Origin: Nereocystis luetkeana
Lineage: Eukaryota; Sar; Phaeophyceae; Laminariales; Laminariaceae
Direction of reading: 5' to 3'
Assembly: GCA_031213475.1 (NCBI GenBank)
Contig: JARUPZ010000002.1
Span: 6,395,049 to 6,459,048, forward strand
DNA: 64,000 nt
The translations under genes were made by a program, and so were the position numbers. How positions within the stretch are numbered: the stretch's first letter is position 1; every line of letters begins with the position of its first letter. The notes beneath the pieces are model-generated. The model was not told where the DNA came from and made no database searches. It was given only the letters and a program-made list of their open reading frames with translations. This document shows positions 1 through 14,700 of this stretch, one piece after another.

Positions 1-45
1 TTATAAAAAACAATCAAAGATGTGAAGGTTGGAAATCCACCCCAC

Positions 46-1406
46 CTGAAGAAAAGGCGAACGCCTCCGTCAAGATAGCAGTCGCCACGCTTGCGGCAAC
101 GCTGTGCAGCGGATACGCAGGCCCCAGCAGCGGCAACCCGAGGAGAAAGAAGGGCCCCATGATCGCCGCGCCCCCAATCCCCGCCGTCTGAGCGCACGTG
201 GCAACCAAGATCCCCACCGGAAACATGAAAGCGTATCGCGTCCACTCCGGGTTAGCTGCCAGCGATCCCACGGGGTCCGCCAACAGCTGGGACATGGCGA
301 CGGGCATCTGCAGCCCTCCAGCTGCGTACGGAGATGGTGAGGTACAGCAGTAGGTAGGCACGGGCCTCGTCGATGAGAACAAGGGTACAGCAGTATCATC
401 GTATCATGAGTATAATAGCGCCCACCTCTACTCGTAACTTTGGAGCACTGGTCTTGGGGGTGTTTCGCTGCTGCCAAGTACCAGGTACCAGGGCCAATAC
501 ATCTTCAGGGGTGTGAAAGCAGACACCAGCTCTACTTGAACAACCCACCCCAGACGGAGTCCTCCTCTCTTGCCATGTCAGGTCATATTCTATACCAGGT
601 ACAGCGTTAGATGAACAACGCGTCACAATACACCCAGTCAGGGACCACGGGTACAGAGCAGAACACAGCAGCAGTACACCAGCAGCACACTGAAACAGAT
701 GTATTTCGTAGCCAGGAAACTACAGCAGCAGTACCTGCTACTTCCAAGAAGTTGTTCGTTTCACATGATGAGAATCGGAAGGATCGAAGGCAAAATATCA
801 AAATATCAGCAAGTTTTTAGTCGTAGACCCCCACGGGTGCAATGGCTGTGAGTGGGAGGAGCAGCCTCTCTCCTCCCCGTTATTACATAATATGTACTGG
901 TACGTGCAACGCAACACAGAATGCATCCAGAGGTGCACACGGCAACACGGCAACACGACAACAAGAAGAACAGCGAAGACAGACTTCGCACACGAGGACC
1001 AAAATAAGACCACTCGGCACTCACCGAAATAATCAGCAGCATGGGCCAACTCCGGGTGAAGCAGGCCGCCACCTATTGCTACACCAGCCACCGCTGCAGC
1101 AACCCCAGCCGGGAGTAGATCCCACGGCTTCACAGCACCGACTTCTCCGGGGGGGTTTAACGTGTCCTCGGTCGAGCGCACCCTTCGCATGCTTTCATCG
1201 CCTTCTGCCTCTGCTGCCGAAGCTACTACTGCTGTCGTCCTGGTCCCAAGGGCTCGACGAGAGCGCGTAGGGCACTGCTTGAGGCCCACAAAACCATGCG
1301 GTTTGTTGATGACGTGTGCAGATGCAACTCGCGGCCTGAGCAAGAACGCCCGCCCACAGGTGCTGTAGCTCAGGAAGGCTACTGCTATACATCGTGCGTT
1401 CACCAT
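46..1406 (-). CDS. Plastid-targeted TauE/SafE-family membrane transporter, 5' part (runs off left edge)
   Basis: Two exons are visible: 1406-1025 and 321-46, joined in phase 1 (GTGAGT donor, TACGCAG acceptor). A third exon must lie left of the window, because the second ends at a GTGGGG donor. The ATG at 1406 is used; the codon before it is GTG. The N-terminus has a short hydrophobic signal and then GRAF-LLRP, the Phe-containing cleavage motif of red-lineage complex plastids, then a Ser/Arg-rich transit stretch and a hydrophobic segment ending AHA-AD. Exon 2 encodes two hydrophobic helices with GIGGAAIMGPF, matching the glycine-rich first repeat of TauE/SafE (sulfite or organosulfonate exporter-like) permeases. 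I infer anion or sulfur-compound transport at a plastid membrane; the substrate is unknown. Only about 220 residues are seen. Family call is good, function is not. Confidence 0.78.
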
Positions 1407-1667
1407 CACTGGTCCTCGAGCTGAATAGGTGAGCCTGGTCGACGGTCGACGTGGCTCGCAGGGAGGAAGGGTGTGGGCGAGTTCTTGAATTGGCGAATAA
1501 AAAAGCGGCGACTTTGAAATAAACGGGCCAACTTCCGCAAATGTGCGGCGTCACTTCTGACCAATGAGATCGCGAGGACTCAAGAAACGCACCGCGCACC
1601 GGGCAACGAGTTGAGTTGCAGAGTTGCCGCAGTTGCGTGCCAGCGTCGCTCGGTGCAGTCGCATCGA
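1407..1667. promoter_or_regulatory. Short divergent intergenic region between TauE-like and LRR/EF-hand genes
   Basis: Only 261 bases separate the start codons of two oppositely oriented genes, so both 5' UTRs and core promoters must lie here. An A/T-rich patch sits near 1493-1520. I see no convincing TATA box. The role as a shared promoter is inferred from the layout. Confidence 0.5.
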
Positions 1668-3771
1668 ATGGAGCAGCTGTGCCTGTTGCCTGTCGTGCAT
1701 AATGTGGCCCCTCTGCTGGCGAAGGAGAGGGCAGAGGATCCAGATGGGTTGTGGGCAACGAAGCAATATGGCGACCTGAAGGTACGCGAAGATACAGGTA
1801 CCAGTAGATATGTTCGAACCGGTGCGCTCTGCGCTCTACGCTCTACGCTCTTGCCATACCCTCACGACTCGTCGTGCACCAAATATATACCATACATGAA
1901 TCAAGCCTACGAGTACGAATCTGTTTTGGTCTATCACTTTGAGGGTTCCAGCCTAACGATAGCTCGCAGAGCTTTCACGCCCCCCGGCAGCACTCCGGAC
2001 AAGCTCTGCTCCTGCACGTATCGTCATACCAAGTAAGTGTTGATAAGTGTACCGGGCACGTATATGTGTGTCTTCCCTCCTCCACCATGGTGCACTTTTG
2101 CCGCACTGTTATTTTGTCACGCATACATATTACCTGTTATATACCAGGCATACGAGGAGAAGGTTTGTTTGACATTCCCGCAGCTCGTCGACCTTTTCTC
2201 GGGGGTTAGTCACTCGCGCTCTCGCGCTTCCTGCAACGACAACGGACACCCGTATGACACGTGCGAGACAATGATGATATCAGCCTGCCAAGATTCTGGC
2301 TCACGACCTCGGTGGGCCATTTCGGGGTCGAAGTCGCACAATATGGCGTCATCAAGCTCGCTTCAACCATGGCAGTTTTTAGCGCCGATTGCAGGGTGGA
2401 CAATGCTAACTGCGCCATTCTCTCGTGGCTTACGTAAAAAGGTGCCTGGTATCGAGCTTTCGTACGTGTAGACAGGCTCTACGAAAAAAAAACAAACATG
2501 TAGCGCAATGTCATACTTAAGCTGCAGCTCCAAAAGTCTGCGGTTACCCTCCAAGTACACGCCCCAGTTCCCGGGTGGATGCTTCCAAACACTTCACTCA
2601 ACACGTCGTACTCGCTTGCACTCATCCCTTTGCACTCCTCTCCTCCTAGTGCAGGAGGGCGATCGCTTGCGAGCCGCAGACTACGTGACCGGCTGCGTGG
2701 AGGTGCGACAGCTGCGATCCGTCTACAAGCTTAGCTTCTCGGACATCGTGCGCGTCAACCGCTTCAAGCCACCCACCGCCCCTGCAGGGCCTCAAACAGC
2801 CGCGAGCGATGAGGAGAGCACCGGAAGCGGGTCCGAGGAGAAGCCGAGGACGGGGAAGGAGTCCTCGGTGAAGCTGCACGTGTTTCTGACGAAAAAGAAG
2901 CCCAAGACGAGGATGGCGGATCTCGAGGAGACTGCATTTTTCCTGCGCTTGGATGTGGGCACTGACGGGTGCATCTGCTCGGGCAAGAGCTTGGGGAACT
3001 TCGACCAGGTCTCACCACAGCAGTGCGTAGCGAAAAAGACTACCGTATTGAGTAACTCACAACGTCCGTAGTTATATGGTCACGCGATATATACAAACTC
3101 ATACCCTGGTACGTAGCTGTCGTGTTTGCAGTGATTGGAAGCATACCTGGTATCCTTTAAAGGTGGTAGCTTCCCCCGTCGTACTGTAGACATAAACACT
3201 GACTGCTGTTTCCGTACTCGCAGAGATCCGAGCTTTCTTTTCTCTCTATGTGGTGCGTGTGTCGAAAGGAGAGAAAAGGTTATGAGCGATTCCGACGCTG
3301 TTCGAGATCTCCGCAACCTCCGATTGATGGGTAAAATCATTCAAGCGGGGAGGTTTCTCGCACGGTCCAAATAGTCGCCCAGTCGTCTAGCATCGATAGT
3401 CTCGTGCGCGCGCACGGTCCGGAAGAGCTTCCGCTGATTGATGATGCATGATGATGCTGACCGGCCAACCGTGGTGCTCGGGTATTGTCTTACGTCCGCT
3501 TTTGGCTGCGTATTCGCTGAGCAGGGCATGCTGCAGGTGCCGAACCCGACGGAGTACAAAGGCCTCGTCATCGCGAAACGAAGAATGGATGAGCCTGTGA
3601 CAGACGAACCAATCGTTTACGCGTATGCCCGAATAGTCCCGGAGCGAAGGCCGGTCATCGCATCCGAGGTTGTCCTCGGACTCGCCGAGAACAAAGACAG
3701 GGCAAACAGGTATTTCTACTACTATTACTACTACTGCTACTATTATTACTACTACGCTATGACTTTTACTG

Positions 3772-3807
<36 letters not shown>

Positions 3808-6800
3808 TACTACAGTAGCATCTCCCCCCCGCGCAAGCGTTGGCAGCCAAGACCGGCCTCTGCTCGGGATGCGGTAGGGTGTGCCTATGTGCCAGCCCCA
3901 TGCGATCGCGTTTGTTCGTTTCAAAGATGCAAGATACTGTGTGTTTCATACTCCAGACAACGGCTGTACATATTATATCATATACAGTATGTGTGCAACA
4001 GAGTTGTGCTGGGGGTGCCGTAGTAAGTCCGAATTTACACCTCTCAGGGTCAGTAGGAGACACAAAACATATCATAATATATGCGATCACACACGCATCG
4101 CAACCGACCGTACCACCCGATTCGACGACGCAAGGTACGCAAAAGGAGTGGCAACGGTAAAAACTGACCAGGAGTTGCTGAAGGGCATGCGAAAGTACAG
4201 CCGGACGGCGCAGAAGGCCTGGGAAGCGATGTCCATTCCAGAAGATCAGTGCATCGATTTTGAAGGTACCTCTGCTGAATAGAGGGCGTATCCTTATATT
4301 GTACTCGTACCTGGTACCTAGCAGTCTTCTGCGAAAAGTGTTGAGTCGTTAGTCTTCTGCCCACACGCGCTCTATAGAGCTACGAGCCGTCTAGTTGTAA
4401 CTGTTCCGGTACCCACTCTATATTCTGGGGCACAACACACCCGCCCCCCTTCGGTCGCAGAGGAGCTCGAGAGTGAAGGGGGGATTAACTCGGCGTGGTC
4501 AATATCGTTTTTCCTCCCGCGCTACATGATCCTGGTCGAGAGGTCTGCGCTTGCTAGCTTTGTCTACACCCACTGGACAAAAAAACGAGCAATTATTATA
4601 GACCCGCCCCATCCTGCCCCTCCCCTTACTATAACGTTGCAAATGCGGCACAATAGGCTTCAAGCTGGCGTTTGACGAGCTCAACCTCGTAGTCATGGAG
4701 GGGAGGGCCTTGAGACTTTTCAAGGCCTGCGATCTCGGTGGTGGAGGCACGATCGGGATATCGGAGTTAGAGGTAGCGCTGATGATAAACGATGTCATTC
4801 CAACCACTTCCTACATCACTCCTTCGGACTCGTTTTACACGTTCGACCTCGACGGCGGAGGGGACATCTCCTGGGTGGAGTTCAAGGTGCGAGCGGCGTT
4901 GTTGTTGGGGGGGGGGGGGGGGGGGTACTCGATATCATGCATGGTCGTAGTCGTCGGGCCATAGACCCTCGCACCCCTACAATGCCGGGGGGGGGGGGGG
5001 GGATTCGAGTTCGTGAAATAGACTGGAAGAAGTGTTTTTTTCCTTTTCAATCCTTATGCCCTTCAGCATTCACTTTGTCGTGTGACTCGCGAACGGGGGG
5101 GTGTACAAGTGGGGAGGGGGAGTACGTAAGGTCTGCAGGCAGGCTCGGAAAGGTGATCGAAGTGGCCACATACCTAGCCCTTTTGCCCTTGTGTGGGAAC
5201 AGGTGGTGAGATACAGCAGTGACGATTACACAGCATGGAGCACTGCTTGGTTGGGAGATCAAAGTTTTGGAGCCCGAGCTACGGCACAGCAATGCTAGGA
5301 AGTCACATATTTGTAGGAGATGGGGCGTTGTTTTGGGTACGACGAAGCAAGGACCCGAGACTACGTTTTTACCCACCCCCGAAAGTTAAGCAGCATGCAC
5401 TTCTTCTCCCTTTTTAGTTTCGCTCCTTGAAAGCGACGAATGGTGTGCTCCGTATAGGAAGCCGCCGAGATCATCGCCGAGGGAAAACTGACGGAGCCGC
5501 AAGCCAAGGAGCTGTTCGACAAGGTTGACGCCGATCAGAGCGGCGTCATCGAGTATGGCGAGTTCAAGCAGGTGTGCGCGGAGGAAGGGGGTGGGGAGGA
5601 ACGATCTGTTTCGCTAAAACTGGTTACTACGTACGACAGCCCGGTCTGACGATGGCATTGTTTCAGTCTACCTCTACTAACAGTAGGTAGAGCAGTACTG
5701 TCGACTAAGTCAGGTATTGGGGTACTATCACACATTTGAGCCCAAACTTTTGTCACTGACCGAGTCCCTCAACCAGTGTAGCCGAGGAGCTATATGCCCA
5801 ATCTTTGTTGCACCCCGATGTAGGTTTTTATAAATTAGTCGTTAGACACCTACAGTAGTTAATGGGAGACCGACCGACGCTACGTATGGTAAGGGCGTGA
5901 TTTCGCTTTTGTTTTCAGCCGCTGAAAGCCACTCAGCTGAGTGAAAAAATACCCTATTTCTAGCATGTATTTGCAGTATTCAAAAGCTTGTCTGTACGGT
6001 CTTTGGTGTCGCGACATGCACCGCCGCCATGGGATCGTTTGTTACGCTTACGCCTACAAAACTGTTTTCGAGTCAAATTTGGAAGTGCCCCCAGGCCCTT
6101 GTGAAGGCGTTACCTACTGAGCTATAGAGGTACAAGATCGATCGATTGCCCAGCCCAGGGTAATCCTTAGAACACTCTCCCTCCCTCTGAACGACGGGAT
6201 ATTTGGGGCGTCGGTACCGTATACGGCCGTACGCTGATCTGTTACCCGCTTCGTTTTAATACCTGTGGAACCAAGGAGATACATGTGTTCAGGGACGCAC
6301 GCGCAAGCGTTTCTATATAAGAAACGTTCGCAGTGAGATTCGAACCCGTGTCCTCGACGATGCCAAATGTGGAGGTGTTACCTACTGAGCTATAGGGGTA
6401 ACACATCGATCGATTACCCAGCCCAGGGAAATCTTTATAGCACCCTCGCCCGAGTGGCCTGTGGCCTACACGCGGTCGATGTGTGAACGAGGGCAGCAAA
6501 AAGTACCGTATCATGGCAGCAACGGTTGGGATTGATATCCTGCTTAGTTTACCGCGTTCGCCTCTGAAAGTCGGCTATTGGGTGAGGTCTATAGTTCCTA
6601 TCCTATAACCAAGTGAAGAGCCTCAACAAAGTTTTGGTGGTATCCCTAGCGTAACACGGGGTCAAGGTTGCAATGTTTGTTGTGCAAGCGAACACGTTGA
6701 GTTCGTTCGACGGAAAAATTGTGACGGGAAGGAATGCTTGAGAACATATTTTCCCGTGTTTTGTTTCCCAGCAGCACGTACGTGTTGATGGTGGTGCCGT

Positions 6801-8677
6801 GTGTTTTTGTTCCGTGTTGTCCTCTTGCTATCCTGCACAACAGGCCTGGTTGGAGATGGTCGACTTGAGCAAGGAGATCAAGGTCAGAGGGCGCAAGCCC
6901 GCTTTCGGTCCGATGTCAGCGACGCGTAACAGACGGCTGTTGTCCAAGGCCCTAGAGGACGAAGAGACAGAGACTGCCGAGGCTTTCCAGGTACTGCTGT
7001 AAGCACTGAGCTATCCCAATGAAATAGTCGATCTTCTTTGATACTCAACGCCCTTTGTCGCATTCGCTTCAGTACGTGATACTCATATCGCTGCTTCATT
7101 TTTGTCGTGAACTGCCCGATAGTTTCATCATATTTCCTACTATTAATAACTGTTGTTGTTTTTGTTGTTGTCCTGGCCGACTAACTGGTGCGCTTACGCC
7201 AGGTGGCTCGTTCGAGGGTAGACGCCGTACGCACGAAGGCTCGCTTGCTTCGGGACGAAAAGAGGAAGAAAAAAGCCGCCAAGCGAGGAAAGTCTACCCT
7301 CGCAGGTGAGAGGCGACGAAGAAGGGGGGGTGGGGGTAGATGGAAAGCGCGGCACTCTCATCACATCCACATGGCGCACTGCACTGACTGTTGTATAATA
7401 CCCTCCGCTATGTAAGACTCTACGGTGGGTAGGTAGCGTTTCTGCTGTGCTGTACCAGGTACTGCGTACGGGAGAGATGTAGGGGTATAGAGCATGTGTC
7501 TCTGTCTCCGCTGTCGCAGGGGTCCGCGTTTGTCTACACCTCATCGCGCTATCGGACGATCGTGGAACTGAATGCAGCGCTAGTAACAAATAGGAACCAG
7601 GCAACTAAGAACCGGCATTCGCTTGACTACACCACGATAGGTGTTCAAGGATTAAGAGGGGGGCGGGGGGGCGGGGCGTTGCATCACGCGCGCTTAGGCC
7701 AACCATTTTACTGCTAACAAAAAGTGATCCGGAACTACTCCCACAAGCAGTTTGTAAAACGATTGGGACGGGGTTATAATGGTAAACGGGGATTGCAAAA
7801 TGTCCGGGTTGTATAATCGCCCCCCGTTGTCCATTGCCCGTTGTCCTTTGTCCATTGTTCATTGTCTATTTGCCCATTGTTTATTTGCCCATTGCCCATT
7901 GCCCATTGCCCGTTGTGGAGATACGAACGAGGACGCTACCAGAAAGAGGCAAAGACGCCTCATGGTGCAGAAGGAGCAGGCGGAGAGGTCGAGACAGCGC
8001 TTAGAGCAGAAGGTCAAGGAGAACGAGCTGCGGCAACAGCTGGCGGCGAAGAAAGACAGGCAAGAATCGATCGATCTGGTTGCCGCTGTCAAGGTCCGCT
8101 GCAACGGACACCGCTTTCGGGTATTCGCGCGTTGGGGGGTCGCCGCTTTCGTTTATCCGGGCATGGGGTCGGTCGTTATGTTGTCACTGCCCACGGCAAG
8201 TGAGAGCACGCCATGTTGACTCATTTGGGATTAAAAAGCGAAAAAAAAAAAAGTAAAAAAGTGACGAAAATCTAGGATGACATTGTGACGATTTTTGCAG
8301 AATCGAAGCCTTGAAAATCACCCCGAGCTGCTGGGGTCAATATGCATAGGTTGCGCTACGACAATGCGCGAGGCACGATGATAGTTATTTCTTGTTGCAT
8401 GTGTTGCACTCTGTTCCTATTGATGGAGGATAGACGGTTGCTGAGACCACACTTCTTCTCGCGCTTTAAGAAGATCGATGACCCTTATATTGATTTCGAC
8501 CCCAACAGGGTTGCATGTCGGAAAAAGAGCGCCCACCCCGCAGGTTTCGTAGGCTTGGTCTCTTGCACACACTTGGTCAAGCGTCTGAGAAGCGCACGAT
8601 GGTATCGCACAAACTGCTGACACTGACACTGACACTGACGCTGATGGTGATGGTGATGTAGATGGTGGTGGTGGTGC

Positions 8678-8721
<44 letters not shown>

Positions 8722-11700
8722 CCGAGAAGATAACGACAATTCTGCCCCTCCTGGCTGCGGTACGGCTATCTGTGATCTATGCTGTGACTACTGCTGATTG
8801 CAGGGACACGAGTCAGGTCAAGCAGAGGGTGATGCAGCAAGAAAAGGACCGGATCGCTGGGATACGGGCGAGAGGGGACGATCAGTTGTGGCTCTCGCGC
8901 CTCAACCTCCGGCAGGTGCCTCATTCAACTCTGGAGCTATGATACGATAATATCAGATGATATTACCAGTATATTATATGATATGATATTATATTATATT
9001 ATATGACATGGTATGATATGATATGATCTTGTATTATATGATATCATACTATATGATTTTATATGAATATTGATGTCACGGCTATGTTTTTTTCGTTTTT
9101 TTTTCCCCTCAAATATATCGAACGTCTCATCAAAAAAGATATAATTCATTCAGTAGTTCACCCCTCCCCTCATTCGTGTGAGTGACAGTTTTATGACAGA
9201 CCGGTATTAGACTCTACAGTAGTAGTGGCATACGTGCGGAGTGAGTAACGAATAGGTTTAGTGTACGTATCACACTCGGGCACAGCTAAAAGTGGTTACC
9301 ATCAAGCAGATAGCAAGACAGTGCAAGCTGTGTACATGACTGCGCGACGGACTGGCAGTGTTTCGATTAACACAGCGGCCTAAAACATACTGCCGTGTCA
9401 CTCCGATAGATAGGGCATACAAGCACCATTTGTGCCCTGGTACCAATATCAAACGGACAGCATATCCCCGGTCAGATCATAGTGGTAGGGGATAGGGCAT
9501 GCCTTATAGGGCATGGGGCATGCCTTACCCTACTGCTGTACTTCCCTTAAGCTGGGGGAAGCCAGAGATCCTTCGGGTAGGTCCGCCCGTCCGACCGAAA
9601 AACACTCCGTTTTTTTTCTTGTTCAAGTGCCTCCTTGCACCAGCTGACAACAGCTACAAATAAATGCAGTATCCTATAGACGTATACACCAGCGACTTTT
9701 CCGGGTTGGCATAATATGTAGTAAGAATCAGAACCCACGAAGGGCGCAAGAAGCAGGTATGCCCTTACGTTTGCACACCATATTGGGTTGTGATTGTTAT
9801 CTTTACTACAGTATGTTCTCCCCCGATCGTGTTAGTACGAACAGCGAGAGCTAGAATACCGCACCTTCGCATATCTGTGATGCTTTTTTATGCTATGCAT
9901 TTACACCTGGTATGCCTGTCATTCTAGTAGTGGTGGAATGCCGATCAGGGGTTTCCACCACGACATCAATGCCCATTCCAATGCCCATGCCACCAACAAC
10001 AACACACCAACCCGGAACGAAGCAGAAAGAGAGAGAGAATGAACCTTTTGCCGACCAGTTGCCATTATTATCAAGAAGAATACCACAAACCCATACGCCC
10101 CCACTCCCATTATTAGCGGAAGAAAAGAGCCGCAATTCGTCGTTGTCTGGCGAAGCTATACACGACACATATAGCGACCTCGTCGTCTCTCTCTTTATCG
10201 TGTGTGTGTGCGTGTATGTATGCATGTATGTATGCATGCATGCATGCATGCATGTATGTATGTATGTATGTATGTACGTATGCATGTATGTATGTATGTA
10301 CGTATGCATGTATGTATGTATGTACGTATGCATGTATGTATGTATGTACGTATGCATGTATGTATGTATTCATGTATCTATGTGTCACTCGCTTTGCCAT
10401 ATAACTGTCTTCGCTAAGGTCCCTGCTAAGTACTACGAGGAGCGAGAGCGACGGGAAAAGCTCGTGGACGTTGTCTTGCTGGATCTCCAGGACAACCGCC
10501 TCGTGGAACTCCCAGACGGCTTCTTGTCGGAGATGGTTTCCCTCAGGAAGCTCAACATCAACAAGAACAGGTTGGTTCGGAAACGTTCGCCGCAGCAATG
10601 TTAATCTTTCCGTGCCGGTTTTTCCAGACTTCGAGGCGACGTGATGATGGGGACTAGATGGGGGCGGTGTTGGATGGCGAACGCAGGCGGTACGAACCCA
10701 GGCAGTACCGGGGGGGGGGGTCCTCATTATCATGCATGGCCGTAGTCGTGTGGCCGTAGATCCTCGGACCCCTACAATGCCGGGACGGAGAACATCGTGG
10801 TTTCACCGACCAGGTAGACATTTGCTTGCTTGCACCAAGCGCGAAGCGCCGTGAGATGTTCCTACTCAGAACTGCTTGTGAGGAGGGACTTGGGTATGGA
10901 TGACAGCTTCAATGAGTCAATCTATATGGCTACCTCCAGAGACAGCAATGAGGACAGCTACTATTTTCGATAGTGGTGAGAGGAAAGGTGTAGGCCCCGG
11001 GTGGCGTGGCTCTCGGTTTTGGCCGATGTAGGTCCCGCGCGATTCCCACGCGCGGCCTTAGTGGTAGTTTTTTTGTCGTCGCAGGCCTTGCTTCTGAAAC
11101 CGAAACCACTAATTCAGACCTGGTCCTAGGGAGTTGGAGTCGCAGCTGGCCAGAGTGCTTCAACGTTGAGCCGGATTTCGGAGATGGATATCTCGCTCTC
11201 TGACGGATGTGGCGGCAGCCGTTTTGTTTCCTACCAGGTACATCTTCAGCGGCAATCAAGTTCCGTGGTAAAACATTTCAACAGGAAAACGAAAACATCT
11301 TCGCCACCCTAACCCCCCCCCCCCCCCCCCCCGCCCGCTTCATGCTCCGCTCCGGGTGCTTGTCTTAATCTCCTACCACTGCGGTGAACGCCAACCCCTC
11401 CCCCCCCCGCCCCCAAGGCTATCCTTCTTGGGCGGTGAGCACTTGGCCAGTCTAGAGCAGCTCCAGGTGTTAAACCTTAGTCGAAACGACCTGAGAGAGC
11501 TACCGCCGTCGCTGGGGAGACTGAGCAGGCTACAACATCTCAACATCTCAAAGTAAGCCTCTCGTCCGCGACCTACCCTGCCCCACGTGCCCCACCTTAC
11601 CCCACGTACCCTGCATATATACTGCCTACTATACGAGTATGTATGTAGTATTAATACAGTACACGTAGCTGTTGCCAGAAACTCGCGCACTAGAATGGAT

Positions 11701-14700
11701 CCCGGTCTGTCTGTCTGTCTGTCTGTCGGTCTGTCTGTTGGTATTGCTGTCGGTCGGTCGGTCGGTCGGTCGGTTGAACCAAATGGACAGCTCGACAGAG
11801 GTCCCTTGCCTATTATTTGTCGCCGTGTACAGTAGAAACTGGAAACTCGAATTTCGCTAGAAAAAGTGTAATAATGTGGTATTGTAACAATGTATTATTG
11901 TATTAATGTAGTAATATAATAATGTAACAATGCAACAATGTAATAATGTAATAACGTAATAATGTAAAAATGTATTAATGCATGTAATGCAATAATAAAG
12001 TAATAATGCAATATTGTCATCAAGGTAATATTGTCATAATAATGTAATAATGTAACAATGTAACAATGTGAAAATGTAAAGTAATAATGTAACGCAATGT
12101 AAAACTAATGTAGTATTCATAATGTAGCAATGTGAAAATAATGTAGTATAAATAATGTAGTAGTGTAATACTGTATTAATGTAATAATGTAATAATGTAA
12201 TAATGTAATAATGTAATAATGTAAGAATGTTATAATGTACGAAATGATGTAATGATGTAACAATATAATAGTGTGAGAATGTAACAATGTACCATTGTAA
12301 AATAATAGATATAGTGGTCAGACAAACTGCCAGTCAGTGGGCCAAGTTGTTCCGTTCCCTCGGAGAGACAATGCCAGCTTTCGCGCTATTTTCTACAGTA
12401 TTATACCATGTTTTCCTTCAACTAAAACCTGTGATTGACATATATATACCAGGTACATGTTATTAATATTAATAGTGATGATTTGGTGTATTACCAAACT
12501 GAAGCCTGGCGGTCTGTATAATCAAGCATAAGTACAACCGGTGTGCGAACGAATTGCTGCAGGAACGAGATAGACCAGCTACCGGACGAAATAGGAGGGA
12601 TGCACGCCCTTCGTTCGCTCCGAGCTCACTCGAACAACCTGGAGAGCCTTCCCACCTCGATCGGCTCGCTGGTGTCTCTCGAGCTGTGCGACCTCTGCGG
12701 CAACAGGTATTACTGTCGTCGAAAGTTAAACACCTATATGTCTCTCATTTGAGGCGACATCTACATATATATATATTCATATATATGTATATATATTTCT
12801 AATGTAAGGAGATTTGACAGTTTCGCGCGAAGTCAGTCACACGTTTTGTATCACGGTAGTACTATACGAAGTGTCTTGGTATTTATGGTAGTATAGCTGA
12901 CGTCCACACCAAAAATAAAATATTTGGTCTGCAGTCTACAGTAGACTGCTGTCGTACGCTCCCGCCACAGGGCTAAGCTTCCCTTCCCCTCGAAAGTATC
13001 GGTATCGGTATCGTCCGCCTCCTTCTCACGACGGCAACAGCAGTAGTCACCATGAACAGAGAGTGAGGTCCACAGATGTTGGGAACCCCCCCTCCCCCTC
13101 CCCCATCCGGCCTGCCAACCCCTCCCCCCCCAAAAAAAAACCGACGTGCTCCGTCCCCGGCATTGTAGGGATGCGAGGGTCTATGGTCATACGACTACGG
13201 CCATGCATGATAATGAGTACACTGGGAATTGAATTAACTCATTGAAGCTGTCATCCATGTGCAAGTCCGCCTCGCGAGCGGTTCTTAGTGGGATGCAGCT
13301 CACAATTCATGCGACTCGCCGGACACCTCACGGCGGTTCGCGCTTGATGCAAGCAATGTCTGCCTGGTCGGTGAAAACCCGACATGCTCCGTCCCCGGCA
13401 TTGTAGGGATGCGAGGGTCTATGGTCATACGACTACGGCCATGTATGATATCGAGTACACCCCCCCCCGCGCGCCCCGGTGTGATTATGAGGTCGTAGCT
13501 TCTTCCGTCGTCGGGGTGCATTTTGTGTACGTATGTATGCATGTATATGTACGATAGTGAATTGACTCAAGCTTGATGAGTAGGGGCAGGGATCCCATTT
13601 TGTTCTGAAGCTGCACACCCACACCCAGACAACCGAGTTTGACAAATACTGCTGTAGCGTAAGCTAAGATCCCGATACACCATCGCATGGGCATGAAAAT
13701 AATAATATGCTGTACACATCGGATGCACAGACATTGGGTATGAGCTTGCAAACAAACTTATGCAGATACACATCAGATGCAAACACACAATGGTTGGGAA
13801 TACAGCTCCTCCCTCACTCGAGGAGCTCCCCGTCTATGGCGAAGGACACATGCATGCTGAGGGACCACTCGCCACTCATACATACCCCTTGTCGCTTATT
13901 CCAGACACGGCGGAAGGCACCGGCCTCCTGTATAGTTTGAAATCCGACCCGACCCGGGCCGTAGGATTCCAAAATAATCCGGACAAGAGTCGCGGGTCGG
14001 GTCATGACCTGCGAAGAGCCCTGGATATATGGGCATAGCTCTTGTAGCCAACATGGTATTCCTTTTTGTCTGTCTGTCTGTGTTTATGTCTGTCTTGGTG
14101 CGTCAACTTTACTGTGTGCCCGATCTCGTCCACTGCTGCGCGCGCTCCGTGGTGGGCGGATGGGTGGGCCACTCACAGGCTGGTGTCCATTCCGAACGAT
14201 TTCTCCTACGCTATCGCTCTCACCAGCTTGGACATCTCTAGCAATCGATTGAGGCACCTCCCGCTCGACTTCGGGCAACTTTTCAAGCTTCAGGTAGGTG
14301 CTCAATTAACCATTTTAGTATACACTTCAGTCCCGTACAAACCGCTCAAATGCTACGTAGTTTGCCCCCCAAAAGAAGGCTGCAGTACCCAATGAGAGTA
14401 ACCTCTCAACAACAACAAAAACGACAACGACAACGACAACAACAACAACAACCCACCTGCAACACTTGTGCTGGCAACTGGAAAAACGCGGGTGGGCGTC
14501 GTTCCTTCTGACTGAGGTTCACACAGCGGGGACCAAGAAACGTCGTCCTCCGCGCCCCCCTCCTCCTCCTCCTCCTCTCAGCGTAACCTCACGCCGCTCC
14601 CCTACCCCGACCACACTCTCGCCGAAATGGCAGACCCTGGACGTCTCGTTCAACGAACTCGCTGGCCTGCCCACAAGCGTGTCCACCTTGAAAAGCTTGA

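Noticed and set aside
3224-3280. Possible extra exon between LRR-gene exons 3 and 4
   Set aside because: Open after an acceptor, but no donor gives the phase needed at 3525 or 3537; exons 3 and 4 join in frame without it.
8471-8509. Possible mini-exon KIDDPYIDFDPNR
   Set aside because: Good-looking peptide, but its phase fits neither neighbour. The 35-base exon at 8301-8335 restores the frame exactly.
10113-10733. 206-codon minus frame and matching plus frames with HTYI / MYVC repeats
   Set aside because: Caused by the (TATG)n microsatellite; the real coding here is the LRR exon 10419-10570 on the plus strand.
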